From NCBI RefSeq assembly GCF_000283155.1, contig NW_004454160.1, positions 2,227,297 to 2,291,296 of the forward strand: a stretch of DNA of 64,000 bases. Reading direction: 5' to 3'. A model generated the notes under the pieces. It saw nothing but the letters and a program-made list of their open reading frames with translations, had not been told where the DNA came from and ran no database searches. This DNA comes from Ceratotherium simum simum. Taxonomy: Eukaryota; Chordata; Mammalia; Perissodactyla; Rhinocerotidae. The translations under genes were made by a program, and so were the position numbers. The first letter of the stretch is position 1; every line of letters starts with the position of its first letter. Positions 10,183 to 20,824 of the stretch are shown piece after piece.

Positions 10183-11830
10183 TTCTGGACCTTCAAAGGA
10201 AAAACCAAACCAAAACAAACAGAACCCAGTAAGAATACCTCAGATATAGAGGAGAGAGTGAAGGGGGCCTACAGCATGAGGCTATTCGGATTCAACATTA
10301 ACCCCCTGTATTCTTTATCTCAATGGATAGACTGCCAAAGATGCTGATACCCCAGCCAGAAAGCAGGGAGTCATGCTGGACTCCTCCATTCTCCCACCCC
10401 CATCCCCAAGTCCTGATTATTTGGTTTTCTAAGTATGCCTCATATCTGTCCCCTCATCTCTATGCCCACTGCCTCAGGTCTAGTTGAGGCCCCACCAACT
10501 CTTCGAAGAATATTACAAAAATTTCTTATCTTTGTCTTTTAGCCTCCAGATTCACTCTCCATCTTTTTTCCCTGCAGCTGCCTGGGATCTTTCTAAAATG
10601 CAAGTCTGATCATGCCTCTTGTCTTTCAAGGGCCTATATCATGACACTCACAGCTTTCCAGGACCTGGCTCCTAATTGTCTCACCAGCTTCATTTCTAGG
10701 TGGCTTTTTCCTCATCATTTGAGTCACTACGAGCATTTCCTGAATGCTGGAGGGTTATTTCATACCTCTGTGCCTTTTTGGGAGGAGATCCATCAGGGTG
10801 GAAAATTGGGGCTGAACTGATACTAATATCCGGGAGTCCCCAGGAACCTCTGGATATTTGATTTGCCTGGGCTGTGGTTGCTGTGGGGAAGGAAGCTGAC
10901 TTTTTTCAACTCCTCTGCTGGGTCCTTGGACATGTTGCTAATTTTGAGACCAAGAAAACAACATATATTACCTCCATTAGTTCCCATTCCCAATCTGAAC
11001 CCCGTAAACCTGGAGGTTGGCACCTCGGATACAACCACCCCTGAAAGAGGAGAGGGCAGGGTTTGGGGGTTAATCCCTCCAGCTGGGGCAAGGGCAATGG
11101 GAACATTAGCTGCAGAGATGCTGAAGACGCTGGTTGCAGTCAGTCACAGCATGTAGAGCTCCTGCATGAGAGGATTCCAGAAGGAAAGGCTGAAAAATCT
11201 GTAGTTCACAACTCTAGGCATCTCCCTAGCGGTTGGCAGTGGGGTAAATATTTGTTAAAGGCTGTGAGTAGAAACTGAATGATTTAAGTCATTGACTGAG
11301 AGATGGAGATAAGCCCCAGGAAGTGGGGCTTCAAACATGAATGGGGCAGCTCTCCTAATCGACGAAGGGGCCAAGGAGGCCAAATGGAAAGTGGGGTGCT
11401 GGGAATCTTGATGGGAGTAAGGGTGGGGCAGAACTGGCCTGAGGGCATCTAAGGCCACGCTAGAATCTAGTCAAGTCAAACAGAGAAGTAACCCCAAACA
11501 CCTACCTAAGGGGCTAAGCAGAAAGAAGCTTTATGACAGACAGAAAACAGCCCCTGGGATGTGCAGTGGGATCTGGATGGAGGCTAGGGGGAGGAATTTG
11601 GAGCACAGCCATGGAGCTTTTTATAGGCAATGCACCTTGTCAGTGGGTGGGCGGGGAGCTATTGAGGTGCTGAGTTGAGTTTGACAAAGTACAGCAACCA
11701 TGTCTAATTTATCTTATTCCTACTCAACTCTTTGAAGGCTCAGTAACTTTAGTCGAATGAATTAATCATTGTATTTATCCAACTGTATTCAATCACTAAT
11801 TTATACCTCTGTGTGCATAAGAGAGTTAAC
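10183..11830. other. HAO2 5' flank / 5' intron
   Basis: This is the DNA immediately upstream of the start-codon exon. An L2 fragment occupies about 10,350-10,760. I recognise nothing in 10,760-11,690, and a short L2-like tail lies near 11,690-11,760. A 5' noncoding HAO2 exon may lie here or further right, but no sequence signal allowed me to place it. Confidence 0.6.
10350..10760 (+). repeat. L2 LINE fragment
   Basis: L2-typical text is visible: ggagtcatgctggactcctc, agtctgatcatgcctcttgt, and ctttccaggacctggctcct. The orientation follows the usual L2 reading of these words as seen on the plus strand, and is tentative. Confidence 0.75.
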
Positions 11831-12300
11831 GTGGCGGGACTGAGAATGTTATCCCTCAAAAGTCCTGCTTTCAGAGTTGGGCTTTGGCTGGAGTCTGGGA
11901 ACTTGGATTTCAGGAAAGTTCCCACCATTCCCTGATAAGAATGGCTCACTATGTCTAAACTGTTTGTACAAACAACGTGGTTTATGCTGAACATCTGCTT
12001 TCCCTCTGAGAGCCTAGAACTTTGGTACGGGTTAGGCAGAGGGTGTCTATATGACCAGCCCCAACAAAAAACCTGGGCACTGAGTCTCTAATGAGCTTCC
12101 CTGGTAGACGACATTTCACACATGTTGTCACAACCCATTGCTAGAGGAATTAAATGCATCCTGCCATAATTCCACTGGGAGAGGACTCTTGGAAGCTTAT
12201 ACCTGGTTTCCTCTAGATTTTGCCCCATGAGATTTTCCCTTGATTAATTTTGCTTTCCATGTTTTTGCTGTAATAAATAAAAGCCTCAACTATATGCTAT
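11830..12300 (+). mobile_element. LTR-like element (ERVL-type candidate)
   Basis: The segment reads gggactgagaatgttatccc, then tggtacgggttaggcagagg, gagtctctaatgagcttccc and acatgttgtcacaacccatt. It ends near a polyadenylation signal, gtaataaataaaagcctcaa. This layout is what a solo LTR with its R region looks like. The family name is uncertain and the ends were not resolved. Confidence 0.6.
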
Positions 12301-13648
12301 GTCCTATGAGTCTTCCTAGTGAATCACTGAACCTGGGGCCCCCAACACACTTTGTATCCCCAGGCATTAGGATAGTATGTGACACTGAGGTGCTGTTTAT
12401 AAATATTCATTACTTGAATTTAACATTCCCCTGTCTATCATCTCTCTGCCTTGTTGGATGAGAATTTTCCACCAGGTTTCAACTCCTAATATCTCAATGA
12501 ATCACCATATCCTATACAATACACACTCATAAAAATGCTCTTCTGCAGATTTCTAGCATAGAAACTCAACTCAACAGTGCTTGTGTCTAATCCAAGAGAA
12601 ATGGCTCAGACTCACTCAGAATTACTTGCCCGGAACAGTGTGAATTATGTCATCTGAAAGCATCTTTATATATACTAAACACTATTTTATCTCATTTCTA
12701 TCTCCTATTTCCTTTTCTATCTACTGTTTCCTTTCTACTTCCCTGTGAAGTAGACAGAGAAGGTATTAATCTCTTCATTTTGCATTTGAAGAGAATGAGG
12801 CCTAGGAAATGAAATAACTTGTGAAAAATCAAGCAGTAAATTTTTACAGAGGAAGGCTCAGAATCATGTCTTCTGGTAGCCTCTAAAGATAGACATTCTC
12901 CATTTTCAATTTCATGGTGCAGAGCAAAAGAGTTGGTTCACATAAATTACTTGTTATATTGAATTTAAAAGAATTTTGTAGGATGAAAATAAAGTTATGA
13001 TGCAATTTTTTTCATAGCATATATAAAGCTTAGTAGAGTGCTGAGCCCACTACTTTTATTAGAGATCCAATATAAGGCTTATAATTGAAGAGAAGGATAA
13101 CCATTGTTCAAATCTTTCCCTAAGTTTGGGTGGAGACTTAGCACTATATGTTTTATGTATTTCACTTTGATCCACATCAGACTTAAAGCCACCAGAAATT
13201 AAAGAGAGGGTCCAAGTCATCTAATGGTTTTCTTGTATTTCCATTTTATTTGATCTCCACTCCAGTATTTTTTCTTCTTTTCTCCTCTATCCCAACTGCC
13301 CAAGAGGAAGAGAAAGGAGAGGAAAGGATAAAAGTCTCTTGTACCCTGACCAAAACTTGAGCTTGTTCAATTGGTTCAGGCCTTTTGTCTGATGGTAAAA
13401 AAATGGTGAGGTACAACTAGCATACCAGCGATAAGGAGACTAAAGTCTCAGAGCAAGGACATTCAGTGGTACCTGTTGCTAATGATCTGAAGTTCAAATA
13501 GTTTTCCCTCACAAGGGGAGGGGAAAGGACACTGATTGGGGCTGGTAGGCATTTCAAGGCAGAATTTGCTTTCTTCATTATTGCCATTTGATGTAACGCA
13601 GTTAGGCTAGATAACAAGTTGTCTTCCTTTGATGGTTTCACATGACTC
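12300..13648. other. Flank with old repeat fragments
   Basis: An L2-like tail sits at about 12,340-12,430. A minus-orientation MIR lies at about 12,735-12,875 (gagaatgaggcctaggaaat). A short L2-like 3' piece lies near 13,180-13,260. Nothing else is recognised. Confidence 0.55.
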
Positions 13649-14222
13649 TGTAGGGGAGCAGAATTTACTACACCAAAATGTGTCTCTTTGGCTTGATTAT
13701 TTTTAAGAACAAAAGAAACTTCTCAGGAAGTTCCTTCCTCTCAGGAAGAAAGTTTGACCCTCCCCCTAACTGCCTAAAAGAATTTAAGATAGAAAGCCTG
13801 TTCCAGGAGAGAGCTATCACCATAGATAACTATAGTATAATATGAACTAGGGGTGGTAGACAGGGAGGGATCTAGCAAGGCCCATTTGATCAAAGTCCTC
13901 TCCACCTCTCATTGTCTTTACAAGGCATGACAAACATTTATTTACCAAATGTTTGCTTTTCCATCTCCAAGTGAATTGCCTTCCCCCCCTTTGAATCCCA
14001 AACCACTACCCCCAATGTACTCCTTTGTCTTTAGCTGAAGGTGGTATTTAAGGTGGTGGCTTCAGCCATTTTGGTGAGTTACTCAGTTTTCCTGGATGTC
14101 TCCCATGTATATATGTTATCAGATTTGTTTGGTTTTCTCCTGTTATTCTGTCTCATGTCAATTTAATTCTTAAAGCATCCAGAAGAACCTAGAAGGTAGA
14201 GAAAATTTCTTTTTCCCCTACA
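13649..14222 (+). mobile_element. ERV1-type solo LTR, copy 1
   Basis: This 574-bp element begins TGTAGGGG and ends CCCCTACA, a perfect 8-bp terminal inverted repeat with TG...CA ends. It is flanked by a 4-bp duplication actc (13,645-13,648 and 14,223-14,226), the length expected for ERV1/gammaretrovirus-like elements. A promoter-like ggtatttaaggtggtggctt lies near 14,045. No internal viral genes are attached, so it is a solo LTR. Confidence 0.88.
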
Positions 14223-17200
14223 ACTCATATGATTCATGTTGGTGTCACTTTAGGAACTCTGGGATATCAGAGTTTTTATTTGTGTGGAAAAACTTCTAGG
14301 CATTCTCAGGGTGGAAAGAAATCTCAGAGTGGAAATCACAGGGAAGGTCGTTGAGTTACAAAGGGGGAAGCAAAACCTGCCTCTGATGACCCACCTCCAG
14401 GTACTTGGAGGGTGCTTCAGGGTGGTGTCCTTCAAGACCCTCTGGGCTGGTTCCACGGGAACTTATGCCAAGTTTCCCAAGGGGTGATAGAGATAACACC
14501 AAGGCCACACTTTGGGGGCCTTGTTTCAGAGATTATACTGTTCAAGGTTGGCTGAAAGTGCTTTAATCACTGTATATAGCGTGACAGCCCCAAGGAGAGT
14601 GGCTGCAAAGCCTAGAGCCATTGCCATAGCAGTGTAGCATTGGGAGAGGAAAAGTTACAGCAAGAGGAGGCCCTGGTCATGGAATGCATGGTGGCAGGGG
14701 GAAGAGGGGCCCCAGAGCTGCTGGGCCCACAGGCAATGTCAGGACCAGAGAAGACGTGAATCAACACCACCTGTGGCTGAGGCAGGTGAGCCCCCAGGGA
14801 GTCCCAAAAAGGGGGAGGAAAGGTCAGGGTAAAGGACTTGGATTCCAAGGAACATCAGATCAGATATCAGAGTAAAAATGAGAGCAGAGTGTTCCTAACA
14901 CTGGAGTGGCCTGAGGAACCAAGGATTACATTTGTACAGGAGTGAGGAACAAAGGGGCCAGTGTGGGTCTGACGGGCACCAGTCTAGTCAGATGCTGCAA
15001 GAATTGACTTGGATCTCTATCTGCCCAGGATCAGTTCTGGCCTCTTCCCTGAGCCCTCACAGATTGTAAATCAAGGACTCAGGACCACTTCCAGATCATG
15101 ATGGCCATTCTTTTGTTTTATTCTCTTTTGTATAAAAGTAATCTCTGCTCTTCAGCCCACCACCCCTCAACCACTCTCATTAGCCTGTTTTCCTTCCCAG
15201 TAATTAAACTCCTCCTCTTGACCTGTAGGCATGTTCTACCATGAGAAGTAGGACGTTTGGCTTCTTCAGAACCTCTTCTGCAGTAATGAAGGGGAATGAC
15301 TCATGTCTTTTTTTCACTCTAGGAGCTTTGGTTATCATGGGTTAAAGGAGTTTTTGAGGTTCTGAGGGGAGGTATGTTTATATTAGGGATATGCTCACCC
15401 TGGAGCTATTGTGAACTACTTAGTTCATTAGCTACCCACTGTCCCACCTCCCCAAACCATAGTGACCACAAACCCTACCTGGTGAGAATTATAAGACAAT
15501 TTGAACGGTTGTGCTTGATGGAGCTGAGAGGGACTTTAGAGAGATGGAGAGATGTGTATAAGGTGACACCATAGCAGAATTTAAAAGCAAACTTAGGTCT
15601 CCCGTCTCCATATTCAGTGCTCTTTCTGACATAGTATGTGACTTTTGCAATTACTTCTGGATTGCCTGGCAACATTACCTGTAATTCACTTCTCCTTATT
15701 TGAGAATTAGCTTCTTAGCGTAACCTAAGGTTTTAGAGGCTTAACTTATCCACGTAGATTTCATCATTCCAACTCCTCCTCTACTCCTTCTGACCCTGCT
15801 TGGTTAGCCAATATCAGCAAAAAGGGCTGAAGCTAGAATACAGGGTAAACTCTTGGTTATCTAGTCAGTGGACTAGTGTTAGTGGCAGACTGCTTCAGGG
15901 AGGTTACTGACACATACTAGTTACACGAGCATAGGCAAGTTACTTCCTCTCTATGGGCCTCCGTTCCTTATTTGAAAAACTAGAGTTTTTATATCTTTAA
16001 TCTCTACCAGATTTTAAGCCACCAGAAATTAAAGACTGGGCTGAGGTCCTTCAAAACTGCACATTCTGTACTTCCCTTGCTTATAAATGCAAAGATCTCT
16101 GTTTAGATGAGATCACATTAACATTCTAGTTCAGCACTTACTTTGTGGCAATAAAGTACAGAACAGGGAACCAGCACATTATTTGAGCTTATTTCCTAAC
16201 ACCAGATAGCTGGGTGCTCCCGGCTTTCCTTCCCTCTTCCTCACCAACTTTGAGGCCTCTCTTTTTACAAGCTGTTCTGGCCCTGTGGGACCATCTTATG
16301 GCTTCTGTGGGGAACTATTTGACTGGTCACAGCACCATTTCTCTTTTACAAGAGATATGGGTTGTATGGGTTCTCACCCACCTGTTTTCCCTGCTCACAG
16401 ACCAGATTATCCATCTTACTACATATGGATGCTTCTTCCTCCTTCCTAAATTTCTCTAAACTATTGGCTAATTCTTTTTCTGGGAAATCTTTCTCATCTC
16501 TTTTCCCCTTTCCCTAATTTCTCCTATCTCCTTTCCTTTTCCATTTGCAAACCAAAAATAACTCCATCACGGTGGATGAGATTAGTACTATGGAGTCCCT
16601 TGGATCAAGAGCATAAAAGTAAAAACATTTTAAAGTCACATTAGACCCACTAAAGAACCTCCAAAGCCTTTGAAAACACCCTCAGAGGTACCTTAAGATT
16701 CCTTCCTTAAGTTGCCACTAAACTCTCTCTTCCTCTAATTAAGCCTGCTTTTCCTCATCATCAGCATCTATGAAAAATAAAAGAACAATTTATTACACAA
16801 TTTTCTTAGTTTTCAGTTTGGGCCTATAACTAGCAATACAACAAAATTGCCTTATACTTATTTGCATTGCAAATATGCCAATTTTCTGCTACTTTAAGAA
16901 TCAAGTGGGTGTTTTCCAGTCACCTGGGAATCCAATCGCTGTTTTAATAACATTCTTTCTATGGGAAAATATGTGCTGAGTTCCAAACAAATGACTTCCA
17001 AGTAAAGTTTTGGAGCACGGCCATGTTGTAAATTGTGTGCTTTCTATGGGGTGTTAGAGACTATGTAGGACATTCTGGGAGACATTGATCCAAGTGCTCA
17101 TATGGTGTTTTGAAAGGTTGGGGATTTTCTTATTCTATTGAGCAGTGGAATAATTTGATTACACAAAGACCCTTGGAGACAGCATGATGGTTCCTCCATA

Positions 17201-17562
17201 ATAATAATGACAATAAAATTGCAACCATTGCACTGTGTAAATTGTTTTATGTTCATTAATGTTTTAACCCTTATAATAATCCCCAAACACAAATATTATT
17301 AGCCCTATTTCACAGATGAGAAACTTGAAGTTCAGAGAGATTAAAACACTTTGCCCAACATCACGCATCTAGTAATATGATGTTCTCACTCCATGGCCTG
17401 GCTCTTAAGCATCATAAAAAGAAGCAAATGTGTACAGCCAAGTATGTTTATAGAATGAGAGAGCTGGCATTTAAAATGCCATGGGCATACGTAGATTTGC
17501 TCTCTTCCCTCAAAGAAATCATAACTCAATCATAAAGGAAGAAAATTTCGTTATTTAGCTGG
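14223..17562. other. Unrecognised DNA between the two solo LTRs
   Basis: This 3.3-kb interval has no gag, pol or env reading frames and no primer-binding site that I can see next to the LTRs. It contains a MIR fragment near 15,900-15,990, a short L2-like tail near 16,010-16,050 and a reverse MIR at about 17,225-17,415. The remainder shows nothing recognisable. Confidence 0.65.
17225..17415 (-). repeat. MIR SINE, minus orientation
   Basis: Reverse-strand MIR words are visible: gttttaacccttataataat, then ccctatttcacagatgagaa and the diverged gcccaacatcacgcatctag. Confidence 0.85.
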
Positions 17563-18111
17563 TGTAGGGCAGCAGAATTTGCTACCCCAAAATGTGTCTC
17601 TTTGGCTTGATTATTTTTAGGAACAAAAGACTCAGGAAGAAACTTTGACATCCCCCCTAACTGCCTAAAAGAATTTAAGATAAAAGGTCTGTTACAAAAG
17701 CTATCACCATAAATAACTCTAGTATAACATGAACTAGGGGTGGTACACAGGGAGGAACCTAGCAAGTCCCATTTGATCAAAGTCCTCTCCATGTCTCATT
17801 GTCTCTGCAAGACGTGGCAAACATTTATTTAGCAAACATTTGCTTTTCCATCTCCATGTGAATTGCTTTCCTCCCCATTGAAGTCCCAAACCACAAACCC
17901 CAACATCCTCCTTCGTCTTTAGCTGAAAATGGTATTTAAGGTGGTGGCTTCAGCCATTTTGGCAAGTTTCCCAGTTTCCCTGGGTTTCTCTCATGTATAC
18001 ATGTTACTAAATTTGTTTGATTTTCTCCTGTTATTCTGTCTTATGTCAATTTAATTCTTAAAGCAGCCAGAAGAACCTAGAGGGCAGAGAAATAGCTCTT
18101 CCTCCCCTGCA
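17563..18111 (+). mobile_element. ERV1-type solo LTR, copy 2
   Basis: This 549-bp element is clearly homologous to the LTR at 13,649 along its whole length (shared ccaaaatgtgtctctttggc, ggtatttaaggtggtggctt, gccagaagaacctag). It begins TGTAGGGC and ends CCCCTGCA. It has its own 4-bp duplication ctgg (17,559-17,562 and 18,112-18,115). Relative to copy 1 it lacks a duplicated ctcaggaag segment and a few bases near aagctatcaccat. Confidence 0.88.
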
Positions 18112-18114
18112 CTG

Positions 18115-19190
18115 GTCATAAACAGTAACCTTGCACATTTAAATCAGTTTTAGCAGTCTACAAAGCACTCTTCCATCTATTATTCCATTTGATGCTCACA
18201 ATAACCTGGTGAGATAAAGGGTGATCAGAGAGTAGATGTTCAAGAGCCCATTTTATAGATGAAAAAATTAAAACCCAGAGAATCCAAGCAAATTATCTAT
18301 GCTCAATGATGAGAATGGCAAAGCCTGACCAGGAATCTTTCTGACTTGCTTTGGATACACTTGAGCCTGTATGGAGTATTAGAGATATGTTAGCAGACAT
18401 TCAGGTCTCTGTTCTGTAGGGTTGGAATTGCTGCATCAAGTGAGCTTGGTTAATTCCTGCAAAATCTAGGCCTTTGGGAAAGGTGTCCTGTGTGGAGATC
18501 ACTGCCCATGCCTCTTCATTTGCTCAAAAAGAGTGGAATGTGCAAAACAGACATCAGAAACTACACAAATGTTCAGAATAAGCTCTCAGCTCTATTGTTT
18601 TGACTACTGGCTTTAGGTCTTGTAGGTGTCGCTGTATCTAATAGTGGCAATCACTGGGAGGTAGCAGGAGAGAGATGAGGAAGAGCAGAGCAGTGGGGAT
18701 GGAGAAAGCCAGCTATGGAATGGAGCTTAGTCTTGCTTCCTCCTAGCATCTCTCACTATGGCAACTACTCCAGATTGTATTTCTAAAGGCCATTGCTTTC
18801 AGCTGCTAATGATGCTCCTCTGTAAGGCATTAATACCTGAGGGAGTCCTTGGAGTCAAGAAGATACTCGCATCAGCTTTGTAACTTGGCAAACATGGACT
18901 CAAACCTCAGCTCTGCCACTTGCTCACCATGGTTCCATGAAAAACTTATTTGTGGAAGAAGAATATTAACACCTATCCTATAGGACCCTCATGAGGACTA
19001 AACACTGTAGCCCATATAAAGTTTCTAGAACAATGCCTTGTAGAGAGTAAATCATCAATAGATGGTAGATCCATTTGCATTATTCCTTTTCTTGATGATG
19101 TGCATTCTTATCCAAGGCTCTAGAGGTTGAAAGTTGATTCAAGATTTGAGTAATTCTGTGATAGTACTTTAAACCCTCTGTCAGATTTAC
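18115..19190. other. Intergenic DNA with MIR copies
   Basis: A reverse MIR lies at about 18,140-18,345 (cattttatagatgaaaaaat). A forward MIR lies at about 18,880-19,085 (gactcaaacctcagctctgc, cctcatgaggactaaacact). The stretch 18,350-18,880 is unrecognised. Confidence 0.65.
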
Positions 19191-19264
19191 TCATTAGTTT
19201 ATCCAATGAGGTTTACTGAGTACATGCTAGTAGCTGGGAAGGCAGAGGCATTTACCGCTCATCA

Positions 19265-19625
19265 TGTGCTCTCTGACATTTCCCAGTTGCTTAAAGATAT
19301 GCAGAGTTATATGAATAGTTCTGGCCAATGGGCTAGGAGTGGAAGTGAAAGGTAGTAATTTTGGGCCAAGAATTTAAGAGCTGATATGTGATCCTCCATC
19401 TTTCTCCTGCTACAGCAATCTAGAGGTCATGTCCTTCATAAAGCATAGCTATAAGATAAAGGCAGCTTGGATCCTTCAATCACTATTTGGAATGTAGTAG
19501 CCCTGGAGATCAGCTGCTTTCATATGAGTGAGAAATAAATATTTGTATGTTAAGCCAATAAGATTTCAGGGTTTATTCTTTACTACAGAATAGCCAAACC
19601 TAACCTGACTAATGTATCTAGGCAT
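19265..19625 (+). mobile_element. MLT1-type (ERVL-MaLR) LTR relic
   Basis: MaLR words are visible: gtgatcctccatctttctcc, then atgagtgagaaataaatatt, taagccaataagatttcagg and a final acctaacctgactaatg. This is the usual 3' half of MLT1-type LTRs. It is old and has no clear target-site duplication. Confidence 0.75.
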
Positions 19626-20604
19626 TCTGCTAAACACTACAGATTTAAAATAAAATGTATATGATGTCGATCTCTGCTCTCAAGAAGCTTAGAGTCAGAG
19701 AAGACAGATTTCAATAACTCATTCTCTGTTAGTTGATATGATGTAGAGCATAACAGGAACCCTTTTCTGGGAAGAGTTCTCCAGGAATTTGCAAATATTC
19801 CCATTGTCTCTCAAATGGTATCCCATTGATGCTGTTCTACTCCATCTAGTCTGGACAAGCTCCAGTTCTCATCTGTCTATAAAATTAGGATATGACTATC
19901 TATCTCATAGCGATCTTGTGAGAATCAAAGGATCTTGTAAAATGCAGAATAGCCTAGTGATTAAGAAAGACTTTGGAAGTTTTGCTTCCTGTTAGGAGGT
20001 AGAATATCATAAAAAACTATTTCTCCTTTGATCCTGTTTCCAGACTCTATTACACTCCATTGATCTATTTGTCTATCTTATACCAATATCACCCTGACTT
20101 GATCACTGCTCTTGGGCAGTTCTCCCCGGATTCATCTATAGGTTCAACTTTACCCAATCACAATCCCAGGAGGCTTTGCATTAGAGGGAATTGGTACCTA
20201 CTTCCAAACAAGTTTATTCCCCTGCAACTTTATTCAACTGCACCAGTCCAATTGTTTGAAAAACATGAACTTCTTTGCCTTTTAGAAGTAGTAGCCATGT
20301 CACTGTTTTCCTTTGGCTGTAGCCAGGAAACAGTGGTCAAGGTACAAGGTGTACCTGAAGGGATGGAGTGTACCTTTTAGATATTCCAGAACCCTTTCAA
20401 GTAAACATATTTTGACTCATTTTCCCTCCTAAGGACATCCATAAATGTTCCCTCAGGTGGTTCTGAGACTTAACTTCGCTAGATGTAAACTTCTCTGTAG
20501 TGTCTTTGAAGCAAATCTTCCTTTGCCAGTCCCCTCAGTGTCTACTACCTGTCTCTACAAGCCTCTCTCACTTTGGAAACCCACAATTACCACGGATGAT
20601 GACT
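19626..20604. other. Intergenic DNA with L1/MIR pieces
   Basis: About 20,030-20,120 resembles an L1 internal stretch (actccattgatctatttgtc). About 19,850-19,980 looks like a decayed MIR. The rest is unrecognised. Confidence 0.5.
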
Positions 20605-20650
20605 CATGCAGTCTCTGGTTCTACCTGCCACTTCCTCTCCTTCCCCAGCT

Positions 20651-20824
20651 CCAAGCCCCCAGAAGACACCCAACAACAAACCTGATTTTAGCATCTTCCA
20701 GTACTTGGGAAAAGTGGTGTCTGGAGGCAGCCGCTCAAAGCCTGGCTCACCGCTGGGTGATAGGAAACCTGGGTCACTAACCACAGCCCCAGGAGTACAG
20801 AAGACGGTCAAGGCTAAAAGTTAA
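20651..20824 (+). other. Terminal-exon-like stretch with open frame (unidentified)
   Basis: A polypyrimidine tract ending ctctccttccccag precedes base 20,651 and makes a good acceptor on the plus strand. An open frame then runs to TAA at 20,822-20,824 and ends KTVKAKS. It includes KPDFSIFQYLGKVV and SKPGSPLGDRKPGS. AATAAA lies near 20,963, about 140 bases after the stop. I do not recognise the protein. It could be a last coding exon, part of a processed pseudogene, or chance. Confidence 0.25.

Noticed and set aside
13189..16050. Shared word gccaccagaaattaaaga at about 13,189 and 16,018 as a possible segmental duplication
   Set aside because: The match is limited to about 25 bases and fits two diverged tails of the same old repeat.
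14223..17562. A provirus interior between two LTRs
   Set aside because: Each LTR has its own 4-bp target-site duplication and no retroviral reading frames lie between them.
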